From contig NZ_JADWYI010000001.1 in the NCBI RefSeq assembly GCF_016904885.1, positions 2,604,001 to 2,668,000 on the forward strand: 64,000 nucleotides of DNA, given 5' to 3'. Positions 45,068 to 53,908 of the stretch are shown piece by piece. Each line of letters starts with the position of its first letter. The first letter of the stretch is position 1. The translations under genes were made by a program, and so were the position numbers. This DNA is from Archangium primigenium. GTDB lineage: Bacteria > Myxococcota > Myxococcia > Myxococcales > Myxococcaceae. The notes below the pieces were generated by a model. The model was not told where the DNA came from. It made no database searches and saw only the letters and a program-made list of their open reading frames with translations.

Positions 45068-46456
45068 GTGCACATCCTGGTGGTGGACGACGAGCGCTCG
45101 ATGCGCGACGTCCTGGAGATCATGCTCAGCCGCGCGGGTCACCAGGTGACATGCGCGGAGGGCGTGCGCAAGGCGAACGAGGTGCTGGGCGCGACGCCGG
45201 TGGACCTGGTCATCACGGACATGAAGCTGGGCGCGTCCCAGAGCGGCATGGACGTGCTGCGCACGGCGCGCTCCCTGGCCGAGCCTCCCGAGGTCATCGT
45301 CGTCACCGCCTTCGGCACGGCCGTCTCGGCGATGGAGGCCATGCGCGAGGGGGCGTACGACTACATCGGCAAGCCCTTCGACACCGAGGAGCTGCTCCTG
45401 CTCGTGCACAAGGCGCTGGAGAAGCGCGCGCTGCGCCGGGAGAACCTGTCGCTGCGCGCGCACCTGCTGCCGGGCGCGGGGCTGATGGCGGTGGGCCGGG
45501 GCGAGCGGATGCGCGCGGTGCGCACGCTCGTGGACAAGGTGGCGCCCACGCGCTCCACGGTGCTCATCCACGGCGAGAGCGGCACGGGCAAGGAGGTCAT
45601 CGCCAAGGAAATCCACTTCAAGAGCCCCCGCGCCAGCCACCCCTTCCTCCCCATCAACTGCGCCGCGGTCAACGAGGGGGTGCTGGAGAGCGAGCTGTTC
45701 GGCCACGTGAAGGGCTCGTTCACCGGGGCCACGCACGATCGCGCGGGCCTGCTGGTGCACGCGGGCGAGGGGACGGTGTTCCTCGACGAGATTGGCGACG
45801 TGCCGCTGGCGACCCAGGTGAAGCTCCTGCGCGTGCTGCAGGAGCGCAAGGTGAAGCCCGTGGGCAGCTCGGCGGAGGTGCCCTTCCAGGCCCGTATCCT
45901 GGCGGCCACCCACCGCGGCCTGGAGGCCGAGGTGAAGGCGGGACGCTTCCGGGAGGACCTCTTCTACCGGCTCAACGTCATCCTCATCGAGCTGCCGCCC
46001 CTGCGCGAGCGGGCGGAGGACATCGCGCCCCTGGCCGAGCACTTCCTGTCCCTGCAGCGCAAGGCGCTCGAGCGCCCCGGCCTGCGCTTCTCGCCCGAGG
46101 CGCTGGCGATCCTCTCGTCCTATTCCTTTCCGGGCAACGTGCGGCAACTGGAGAACGTCGTCGAGCGCGCGGCCACGCTCGCCGACGGCGACATCCTGAC
46201 GCCCGCGTCCCTGCCGCCCTCGCTCCGGGGCGAGGCCATGCCCGGCGCGGCCGCGACCGCCGCGGACATCATGCTCGGAGGGGGCTTCTCCCTGGAGCGG
46301 CACATGGACGAGGCCGAGCGGCGCTACCTGGTGGCGGCGCTGACCCAGGCGGGTGGGGTGAAGACGCGGGCGGCGGAGCTGCTCGGGCTCACGTTCCGCT
46401 CGTTCCGCTACCGCCTGGCCAAGCACGGCCTGTCCGAGCGCGAGGACGAGGCCTGA
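45068..46456 (+). CDS. pilR: Sigma-54 activator PilR
   Basis: A 462-residue NtrC-type regulator. The receiver (ILVVDDERSMRDVLEIMLSR, VITDMKLG, VVTAFGTAVSA and YDYIGKPFD) is followed by an AAA+ domain with Walker A GESGTGKEVIAKE, GSFTGATHDRAG (the sigma-54-contacting loop, GSFTGA), Walker B GTVFLDEIGDV and the arginine-finger region FREDLFYRLNV. A Fis-type helix-turn-helix (VKTRAAELLGLTFRSFRYRL) ends it. Phosphorylated PilR should activate pilA, whose promoter here has a -24/-12 element. The start is GTG. Its stop is within a hairpin shared with convergent pilI. Confidence 0.97.
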   Translation: MHILVVDDERSMRDVLEIMLSRAGHQVTCAEGVRKANEVLGATPVDLVITDMKLGASQSGMDVLRTARSLAEPPEVIVVTAFGTAVSAMEAMREGAYDYIGKPFDTEELLLLVHKALEKRALRRENLSLRAHLLPGAGLMAVGRGERMRAVRTLVDKVAPTRSTVLIHGESGTGKEVIAKEIHFKSPRASHPFLPINCAAVNEGVLESELFGHVKGSFTGATHDRAGLLVHAGEGTVFLDEIGDVPLATQVKLLRVLQERKVKPVGSSAEVPFQARILAATHRGLEAEVKAGRFREDLFYRLNVILIELPPLRERAEDIAPLAEHFLSLQRKALERPGLRFSPEALAILSSYSFPGNVRQLENVVERAATLADGDILTPASLPPSLRGEAMPGAAATAADIMLGGGFSLERHMDEAERRYLVAALTQAGGVKTRAAELLGLTFRSFRYRLAKHGLSEREDEA

Positions 46457-46484
46457 GGGCCCCGCCTCCCGCGCGCGGGCCTCA
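46454..46484. terminator. Bidirectional hairpin between pilR and pilI
   Basis: TGAGGGCCC (46454-46462) pairs with GGGCCTCA (46477-46484) with one bulged base; the stem contains the stop codons of both convergent genes. No T tract on either side, so efficiency is uncertain. Confidence 0.5.
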
Positions 46485-47252
46485 GCGGAAGTCGCGCCGG
46501 TTGAAGAGCAGGATGGCCAGCGCCACCAGCACGCAGGTGTAGGCCACCCCGTAGCCCATGCCCGGCAACAGCTCCGCGAAGGACACGGGCGTGGCATAGG
46601 CGGCCTGGGGCCGGTAGTTGAAGCGCGACAGGTCCGGCAGCACGTAATAGACGGCCTTGCCCAACCCCTCGAGCGCGTTGCTCTGGGATCGGGTCGCCAG
46701 CTTGTAGATGTCCGAGGACAGACTGCCCGCCACGTAGACGCTGACGCTCACGAAGGCGGACACCATCTGGCTGGAGAAGCTGGACATCAGGAAGCCCACG
46801 CCGCTGAGCACCCACAGCTCGAACCACAGCATGCCCATGGCCGCCAGGTGCGCGGACGTGAGGGGCGCGCCGTAGAAGGCGAGCAGTCCGCAGAAGAGCG
46901 CCGCCATGGCCAACTGCAGCACCGTCACGGTGAGCATGTTGCCAAACAGCCGGCCCACCAGGAACGCGCCCCGGGACAGGGGCTTGGACACCATGAGGAA
47001 GATGGTGCGCCGTTCGATCTCCCGCGAGATGAGCCCGCTGGACAGGAAGATGCTGAGCAGCACGAGCATGAGGCTCATGGCGCCCAGGCCCACGTCGGTG
47101 AGAACCCGGTCGAACGTGCCGACGGTGACCTCCAACACGAGCGAGGTGGACAGGAGCATGGCGAGGGCGAAGAGGCCCACCAGCAGGGTGACGCGGTTGC
47201 GCCGGGCTTCCCGGAAGCCGTTGAGCGCCAGGGCGATGAACGGACCCATCAC
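46482..47252 (-). CDS. pilI: ABC transporter permease PilI
   Basis: A 256-residue ABC-2-type permease with about six membrane helices: RVTLLVGLFALAMLLSTSLV, GAMSLMLVLLSIFLSSGLIS, MLTVTVLQLAMAALFCGLLA, LAAMGMLWFELWVLSGVGFL, MVSAFVSVSVYVAGSLSSDI and GYGVAYTCVLVALAILLFNR. EIERRTIFLMVSKPLSRGAF is the typical ABC-2 cytoplasmic element. In M. xanthus, PilGHI is an ABC-transporter system required for pili and S-motility; its substrate is not known. The GTG start overlaps the pilH stop by 4 bases. It is the last gene of the reverse-oriented pilG-pilH-pilI run. Confidence 0.92.
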   Translation of the reverse strand: MMGPFIALALNGFREARRNRVTLLVGLFALAMLLSTSLVLEVTVGTFDRVLTDVGLGAMSLMLVLLSIFLSSGLISREIERRTIFLMVSKPLSRGAFLVGRLFGNMLTVTVLQLAMAALFCGLLAFYGAPLTSAHLAAMGMLWFELWVLSGVGFLMSSFSSQMVSAFVSVSVYVAGSLSSDIYKLATRSQSNALEGLGKAVYYVLPDLSRFNYRPQAAYATPVSFAELLPGMGYGVAYTCVLVALAILLFNRRDFR

Positions 47253-48217
47253 GAAATCTCTCCTCCCACGGGTCCCTGGCGGGCCTCCTCGAGCGCGCGC
47301 AGGAACAGGTCTTCCAACGAGAACCGGGCGGGCTGCAGCTGGGTGACGCGTCCGCCTCGCTCCAGCACCTGCTTGAGCAGGGGTTGGGCTTCCGCGTCCC
47401 GCACCCGGACGAGCACCCGGTTCTCCAGGGCCCGCACCTGCTCCAGCGCGAAGCCCAGGGCCTCGAGCTGCTCCACGCCCAGGCCCTCCACCGTCAGCTC
47501 CACGTGCGTGGCCTGGGCGCTCACGAGCTCCGCCACGCTGCCCTCGCGCACCCGGCGACCGCCCACGAGCACCACCGCCCGGTCACACAGCGCCTCCACG
47601 TCCGGGATGATGTGCGTGCAGAAGAGGATGGTGGTGCCCCGCTGCCGCTCCTCGAGGATGAGGTCGCGGATCTGCCGCCGGCCCACGGGATCCAGGCCCG
47701 AGGTGGGCTCGTCCAGGATGAGCAGCTCCGGCTTGGACACCAGCGCCTGGGCGAGCGCCACGCGCTGCACCATGCCCTTGCTGTAGCGGCGAATCTGCAG
47801 GTGGGCCGCGCGTGTCATCTGCACCATGCCCAGCACCTCGGACACCCGCGCATCCAGCTCCTTGCCGCTCATGCCCATGAGCCGACCCGCGAGCGTCACG
47901 AACTCGCGGCCCGTCAGGTACTCGTAGGGCGCGGGATTCTCCGGCACGTAACCCACCCGGCGGCGCGCCTCCCGGTCCGCGGGCGACAGGCCGAACAGCC
48001 GCGCCGTGCCCCCCGAGGGCTGCACCAGGTTGAGGAGGATCTTGATGGTCGTGGACTTGCCCGCGCCATTGGGCCCCAACAGGCCGTAGACCTGGCCCGG
48101 CTGCAGGGCCAGGTCCAGCGACTGCAGCGCGCGCACCCGCCGGTTCATGAGGAAGCCGAGCCGGTAGGTCTTGGACAGGTCCCGGATCTCGATCGGGAGC
48201 GGAACATCCTTGGACAT
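47249..48217 (-). CDS. pilH: ABC transporter ATPase PilH
   Basis: A 322-residue ATPase of the ABC-2/DRR type. Walker A reads LLGPNGAGKSTTIKILLNLV, the Q loop GYVPENP, the signature RRYSKGMVQRVALAQ (SKGM in place of LSGG), Walker B PELLILDEPTSGLDP and the switch FCTHIIPD. A C-terminal DUF4162-like domain (THVELTVEGLGVEQLEALGF, EALEEARQG) ends it. It energises the PilI permease. ATG at 48217 is preferred over the GTG one codon earlier because AGGAG then lies 5 bases upstream; it overlaps the pilG stop by one base (TGATG). The SKGM signature is common in this subfamily. Confidence 0.95.
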   Translation of the reverse strand: MSKDVPLPIEIRDLSKTYRLGFLMNRRVRALQSLDLALQPGQVYGLLGPNGAGKSTTIKILLNLVQPSGGTARLFGLSPADREARRRVGYVPENPAPYEYLTGREFVTLAGRLMGMSGKELDARVSEVLGMVQMTRAAHLQIRRYSKGMVQRVALAQALVSKPELLILDEPTSGLDPVGRRQIRDLILEERQRGTTILFCTHIIPDVEALCDRAVVLVGGRRVREGSVAELVSAQATHVELTVEGLGVEQLEALGFALEQVRALENRVLVRVRDAEAQPLLKQVLERGGRVTQLQPARFSLEDLFLRALEEARQGPVGGEIS

Positions 48218-49125
48218 CACTGCTCCTCGGGCGGGGGCATGACGAAGTTCATGCCCCGTTGGTCAGGGGTGAAGAGCTCCAGGCGGCGCTGCTGGGTGAC
48301 CGAGTACGTTCGTCCATCGCTCCCGATGAAGAAGCCTCCGCCCTTGGGATCCCGCGGCGGCACGCGCAGATAGCCCAGCCACGTCAGGGTGCGCACGTTG
48401 GGCGGCGCCGTGCCGAAGGTCTGACGGAAGCGGTCGACCGCGGCATCCACCCGCCGCAACTCGCGCTCCATCTTCAAGTCCTGCACGCGCTGCTTGAAGG
48501 TCTCGCGCGTGGCGTCGTCCTCGGCCGAGTCCACCAGCGACTGCGCCAGGGCGAGTCCCGCGTCCACCTGCCCGGATTGGGCATACAGGCGCGTGGCGAG
48601 CGCGGACAGGTAGGCCGGGGCGCCGGGCAGCTTCGAGGCCTTCTCCGCCACCGCGGCGGCCTGCGTGTAGTCCCGCTCGTAGGTGCTCAGGTTATAGGCG
48701 AGCAGCATGTTCAGCTTGAGATCGTCGGGAAACAGCGCGAGCCCCTTGCGCAGCAGCCGCGTGGACTCTTCGGTGTTCACCCACGTCTCGCGACCCAGGT
48801 TCGTGGGAATCACTCCGGCGGCGAACCCGTAGACGATCTGGAACATCGGATCCAGATCCGTGATGAGGTTGGCGTAGGGAAAGACATCCCGGTATTCGGC
48901 CGCGCTGTTGGCCCGGCCCGTGGTCTGCGCGAGCTGGATCCAGAAGTAGTCCGCCATCAACTGCAGGTAGCCCCGACCCACGAGCCTCAGGACGTCCTGC
49001 CGCGGCAGGAGGGGCTCTTCATGTGGACCGCGGGCCCGCTTGGCCGGGGGCGCGGCGAGCAGCACGAGCAGCACGAGGCCGCCCAGCAAGGTCACCAGGG
49101 GAGGCCAGGACGAACGCACCTTCAT
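48217..49125 (-). CDS. pilG: Pilus-associated protein PilG
   Basis: A 302-residue protein with one N-terminal membrane anchor (WPPLVTLLGGLVLLVLLAAP) and a largely helical body containing TPR-like pairs (STRLLRKGLALFPDDLKLNM, LLAYNLSTYERDYTQAAAVA). It matches by position and type the myxobacterial PilG, an accessory protein encoded with the PilH/PilI transporter and needed for pilus formation and S-motility. The last part (GGGFFIGSDGRTYSVTQQRR) resembles a small beta domain near other transporter partners. ATG at 49125 lies just after the pilA terminator; the in-frame extension upstream runs through that hairpin and is excluded. Confidence 0.9.
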   Translation of the reverse strand: MKVRSSWPPLVTLLGGLVLLVLLAAPPAKRARGPHEEPLLPRQDVLRLVGRGYLQLMADYFWIQLAQTTGRANSAAEYRDVFPYANLITDLDPMFQIVYGFAAGVIPTNLGRETWVNTEESTRLLRKGLALFPDDLKLNMLLAYNLSTYERDYTQAAAVAEKASKLPGAPAYLSALATRLYAQSGQVDAGLALAQSLVDSAEDDATRETFKQRVQDLKMERELRRVDAAVDRFRQTFGTAPPNVRTLTWLGYLRVPPRDPKGGGFFIGSDGRTYSVTQQRRLELFTPDQRGMNFVMPPPEEQ

Positions 49126-49130
49126 AGCGG

Positions 49131-49176
49131 GACCGATAAAAAGGAAAAGGACACCCGGAGATGATTCCGGGTGTCC
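49131..49176 (-). terminator. Rho-independent terminator of pilA
   Basis: GGACACCCGG and CCGGGTGTCC (49149-49158 with 49167-49176) form a perfect 10-bp stem with an 8-base loop. On the pilA-sense strand it is followed by TTTTCCTTTTTAT. It lies 65 bases after the pilA stop and just before pilG, so only read-through would reach pilGHI unless they have their own promoter. Confidence 0.93.
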
Positions 49177-49241
49177 TGGTTCTGTCAACACTGCTCACCC
49201 AAGAGAGCCGGTGCGTCTGGCTCCCGGGCGAGTCATGTGAA

Positions 49242-49889
49242 TCAGGTGTCGCAGTCGACGTCGTTGTAGCTCAGCGTCGGGGAGCCGGCGACGGCGGCCT
49301 GCTCATCCGCGTTGCCGCAGACGTGCACGAAGCTCTTCACGTCCTTGGTCGAGATGAACCAGGTGTCGATGCCTTCCTTCTCGTTGTCGATGTTGCCCGA
49401 GGCCAGACCCGAGATGTTGCAGCCGGGGCAGGCGCCGGAGATGCCGACGGGGGTCACCGGGTCGTCACCGCCGCCCGTGACGAAGGTCACGTTCGGGGCC
49501 TTGCCCTTGCCGGGGTTCGGCTCGGTGTCGGCGAACTTGCCCTGGTCCACGTAGATGCAGTTGTAGGTGGTCGCGGTGCCCAGGCCGTCCGCGGTGCGGG
49601 TCTCGCACGCGTCGGTCGCGGCGAAGTAGTAGGCGTAGCGGTTGCCACGCTCGGGCGAGAAGCCGAGGATCTTGATGTCGTCGACGTACTTGTCCTTCTC
49701 CTGAAGGAACGCACGCTGGGAGGTGAACCAGGCCTTGAGGTTGGCCTTGGCCTCGCCCTGCTTGGAACGCGCCTGGAACTTGATGAAGTTCGGGATGGCG
49801 ATGGCGGCGAGGATGCCGATGATGGCCACGACGATCATCAGCTCGATCAGCGTGAAGCCGCGGTTCTTGCGAACAAACAGACGGTTCAT
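49242..49889 (-). CDS. pilA: Major type IV pilin PilA
   Basis: A 215-residue type IVa pilin precursor. The leader MNRLFVRKNRG is cut before FTLIELMIVVAIIGILAAIA, with Glu5 of the mature N-terminal helix conserved; PilD should cleave and N-methylate it. The globular part (EAKANLKAWFTSQRAFLQEK, then a Gly-rich loop region) includes six cysteines (ACETR, NCIY, ACPGC, VCGN, DCDT), more than the usual pair, so several disulfides are possible. It forms the pilus fibre for S-motility and exopolysaccharide contact. A sigma-54-type promoter and an upstream palindrome precede it, and a strong terminator follows. It reads opposite to pilBTCSR. Confidence 0.98.
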   Translation of the reverse strand: MNRLFVRKNRGFTLIELMIVVAIIGILAAIAIPNFIKFQARSKQGEAKANLKAWFTSQRAFLQEKDKYVDDIKILGFSPERGNRYAYYFAATDACETRTADGLGTATTYNCIYVDQGKFADTEPNPGKGKAPNVTFVTGGGDDPVTPVGISGACPGCNISGLASGNIDNEKEGIDTWFISTKDVKSFVHVCGNADEQAAVAGSPTLSYNDVDCDT

Positions 49890-49946
49890 GGGGGATTCCT
49901 TGACGGCGGGACGCGAGGGGTTGCGGCCGAAGCCGACGGAAGCAAT

Positions 49947-49962
49947 AGCACGAACGGTGCCA
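49947..49962 (-). promoter_or_regulatory. Sigma-54 (-24/-12) promoter of pilA
   Basis: On the minus strand TGGCACCGTTCGTGCT: -24 GG and -12 GC are separated by exactly 10 bases as sigma-54 requires, and TGGCAC is perfect. The predicted start is about 45 bases before the pilA ATG. PilR, encoded nearby, is the expected activator. Confidence 0.8.
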
Positions 49963-50040
49963 GCGTCAAATGGCCCCCGCCGCGTCCTTTCTCCAGGGAG
50001 TTGCGCCGGGATGGGGGGCATCCAGGCGAAGAAAGAGTGC

Positions 50041-50070
50041 CCATTTTTGTCACCCCAGTGACAGGAATGG
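50041..50070. promoter_or_regulatory. Palindrome TGTCAC-CCCA-GTGACA upstream of pilA (candidate PilR site)
   Basis: TGTCAC (50049-50054) and GTGACA (50059-50064) form a perfect dyad, extended by CCATT (50041-50045) and AATGG (50066-50070). It is centred about 120 bases upstream of the predicted pilA start, the usual range for a sigma-54 activator, and contains two TGTC cores, which also mark PilR sites in Pseudomonas. It is also about 90 bases before pilD. Confidence 0.6.
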
Positions 50071-50146
50071 TCTGCCCGCCCGCCTTCCCCGGGCCCTATG
50101 CTGCGCGCCGGCGGATTGGACTGACAAAGAAGGGACGCGGCGGACT

Positions 50147-51067
50147 GTGACTCCTCAGGCGGTGGAAGGCGCGGCCATGGTGTTGGTGGTCGTCATGGGC
50201 CTGCTCTTCGGTAGTTTCCTGAATGTCGTGATCGCGCGGGTGCCCGCGGGGGAAAGCATCGTGCGGCCCCGCTCGCGCTGTCCCCACTGCGGCCGTCAGC
50301 TCACCTGGTACGAGAACATTCCGGTTCTCTCCTGGCTCGTCCAGCGCGCGCGCTGCCGCGGCTGCCAGGCGCCCATCTCCTGGCGCTATCCGCTCATCGA
50401 GGTGCTCACCGCGGCGCTCTTCTTCGCGTGTCAGCGCCGCTTCGGGTGGACCCCCGAGCTCGTCCTGGCCCTGGTCTTCGTCCTGTTGCTCGTGCCGCTC
50501 GCCTTCATTGATCTCGAGCATTGGATCCTCCCCACGGAGCTGACGTGGCCGGGCATCGCCGCCGGTGTGGCCCTGTCGGTGCCGCTCGGCATGCCGCGGC
50601 TCATCGACGCGGTCCTCGGCGCGCTGGCCGGCTTCTTCGTCTTCTGGGCCCTGGAGTGGGTGGGCGAGAAGATCTTCAAGAAGGAGGCGCTGGGGGCGGG
50701 GGACAAGGATCTGCTCGCGCTCATCGGGGCCTTCTTGTCCTGGAAGGCCCTGCTCGGGGTCATCTTCCTGTCGTCCCTCCAGGGCGCCGTGGTGGGCTCG
50801 GTGATGCTGCTCCTCTATGGGCGGGCGGGACCCGCGCCGGACGCGTCGCCCGAGCCCGATGCGCGGACCCCCGCCGAGCCGGCCCCCGCGGACGGGGCGG
50901 GGGAGGGGACGGCGGAGGACGAGGAGGATGACTGGGTGCCGGGTCCCACCAACATTCCCTTCGGCCCCTGGCTGTCGGTCGCGGCGCTCGAGGTGATGCT
51001 GCTCGGACCCTGGCTGCGCGACGTGCTGCCCGTGCCCATGGACGTGCTGCTCACGGGCCTGCGGTGA
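50147..51067 (+). CDS. pilD: Prepilin peptidase PilD
   Basis: A 306-residue inner-membrane aspartic peptidase/N-methyltransferase that processes PilA and minor pilins. It has LLFGSFLNVVIARVPAGESI, a tetracysteine site (CPHCGRQL and CRGCQAPISWRYPLIE) and the two catalytic aspartates in FIDLEHWILP and GAGDKDLLALIGAFLSW (GxGD motif). About eight membrane helices are expected. A hydrophilic, acidic insert of about 45 residues (GPAPDASPEPDARTPAEPAP onward) sits between the last two helices, which is unusual. The GTG at 50147 gives a short N-terminal segment; ATG at 50177 is an alternative with GGAAGG 7 bases upstream. Confidence 0.93.
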   Translation: MTPQAVEGAAMVLVVVMGLLFGSFLNVVIARVPAGESIVRPRSRCPHCGRQLTWYENIPVLSWLVQRARCRGCQAPISWRYPLIEVLTAALFFACQRRFGWTPELVLALVFVLLLVPLAFIDLEHWILPTELTWPGIAAGVALSVPLGMPRLIDAVLGALAGFFVFWALEWVGEKIFKKEALGAGDKDLLALIGAFLSWKALLGVIFLSSLQGAVVGSVMLLLYGRAGPAPDASPEPDARTPAEPAPADGAGEGTAEDEEDDWVPGPTNIPFGPWLSVAALEVMLLGPWLRDVLPVPMDVLLTGLR

Positions 51068-51083
51068 GCCGGGACGCGGTGCG

Positions 51084-52205
51084 ATGAAGGGCCGGATCGC
51101 CAGTGTCGCCTTCCTGTTGAGCGCGGTGGGGACGGGACTGGCCTGGCTGACGCTGCAGCGGCCCCTGCTGTCCTTGATGGATCTGGTGCGGCAGTGTGGC
51201 GCCCAGGGCGCGCTGCGAGGCGTGTCGCTGTCGCGCACGCTCGGCTCGCTGCCCTTCCTGCTGGGCCTGGACCTGGTGCTGCTCACGGCGGTGTCCTATG
51301 GCGTCCTGGACTTCATGGTGGGGCGGCCCCTGCGGCGGACCGAGAAGGTGGTGGAGCACCTCGGGCGGCTGGAACTGGACGTGTCCCTGCCGGAGAGCCC
51401 GGGCCCGTTGCTCTCGCGGGTCCAGCGCGCGCTGTCTCGCCTGCGGGGAGCGCTCCAGGAGGAGCAGCAGACCACCCGCCATCAATTGGAGGCGCTCCGG
51501 GCCGCCAACGCGCGCTTGAGCCAGGCGCGCACGGAACTGGTCGCCGCGGAGCGCCTGGCGACCGTGGGGCGGCTCGCGGCGGGCGTGGCCCACGAGGTGG
51601 GCAACCCCCTGGCTGGCATCCTCGGCTACCTGTCCCTGGCGCAGGCCCGGACCCGCGAGCCCGAGGTGCTCGAGTACCTCGGGCGCATCGATCACGAGGT
51701 GCAGCGCATCGACGGCATCGTGCGGGGCCTCTTGGAGATCGGCCGCCCGGCCCAGGTGAACCTGGGGCCCGTGGACGTGGGGCGGGTGGCGGAGACGTGT
51801 GTCCGGCTCGTCAAGGCCGGGCGGGATTTTCCCGACGTGCGCTGGGAGTGCGCCTTCGCGCCCGGCCTGTTGGCGTGGGCGGACGCGGGACCGGTGTCAC
51901 AGATCGTGATCAACCTGTTGCTCAACGCGGTGCAGGCCATGGAAGGGCACGGCGTCGTGCGGTTGTCCACGCGCGCGGAGACGAGGGGCGTGGTGCTGCG
52001 CGTGGAGGACACGGGGCCGGGCATCGCGGCCGAGGCGATGACCCGGCTCTTCGAGCCCTTCTTCACCACGCGGCCGCCTGGAGAGGGCACCGGCATGGGC
52101 CTGGCGGTCTCGCTGCATCTGGCGGAGTCGATGGCGGGGCGACTGACGGCGGAGAACCTCCCCGGGGGCGGGGCCTGTTTCACCCTGTTGCTTCCCGGGA
52201 GTTGA
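51084..52205 (+). CDS. pilS2: Second pilus sensor kinase PilS2
   Basis: A 373-residue histidine kinase with two membrane helices (IASVAFLLSAVGTGLAWLTL and LGSLPFLLGLDLVLLTAVSY), a HAMP-like linker and coiled coil, HisKA with the phospho-acceptor in VAHEVGNPLAGILGYLS, and an intact HATPase: INLLLNAVQAM (N), VEDTGPGI (G1), LFEPFFTT (F) and GTGMGLAVSL (G2). It has no PAS domain, unlike PilS upstream. Its position between pilD and pilM with a cognate NtrC-type regulator matches the PilS2-PilR2 pair of M. xanthus. The input signal is unknown. It begins 16 bases after pilD and precedes pilR2 by 60. Confidence 0.92.
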   Translation: MKGRIASVAFLLSAVGTGLAWLTLQRPLLSLMDLVRQCGAQGALRGVSLSRTLGSLPFLLGLDLVLLTAVSYGVLDFMVGRPLRRTEKVVEHLGRLELDVSLPESPGPLLSRVQRALSRLRGALQEEQQTTRHQLEALRAANARLSQARTELVAAERLATVGRLAAGVAHEVGNPLAGILGYLSLAQARTREPEVLEYLGRIDHEVQRIDGIVRGLLEIGRPAQVNLGPVDVGRVAETCVRLVKAGRDFPDVRWECAFAPGLLAWADAGPVSQIVINLLLNAVQAMEGHGVVRLSTRAETRGVVLRVEDTGPGIAAEAMTRLFEPFFTTRPPGEGTGMGLAVSLHLAESMAGRLTAENLPGGGACFTLLLPGS

Positions 52206-52265
52206 GGCGACCCCCCTGGCCGAGTCCCCCCGGGGTGCGCTACTTCTCCAGGTACGCCCCCCCCC

Positions 52266-53693
<1,428 letters not shown>

Positions 53694-53734
53694 CGGCCCG
53701 CTCCACGACAGGGGAGGCGGGCCTGCCGGGGGAT

Positions 53735-53763
53735 TTGACGAAACACGCCGGAGGCCGGAAAAT
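53735..53763 (+). promoter_or_regulatory. Candidate promoter of pilMNOPQ
   Basis: TTGACG (53735-53740), 17 bases, GAAAAT (53758-53763). The 215-base gap before pilM is long for this locus and fits a transcription start here, with a leader of about 140 bases. A short dyad GGCCG...CGGCC overlaps the -10 box. Confidence 0.45.
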
Positions 53764-53908
53764 CGGCCCTTGGAGAGCGGTGAGGTATTCGCCGCGAGAT
53801 TTCCGGGGTCAGAGCGGCCGCCTGCTGAGCGGGCTGTCGTGAAGCACTTTTTAGGAGGGCTTGCCAGCCGATGCTACCCTGGCGGCCTCTCCACGGAGCG
53901 ACGACTGT

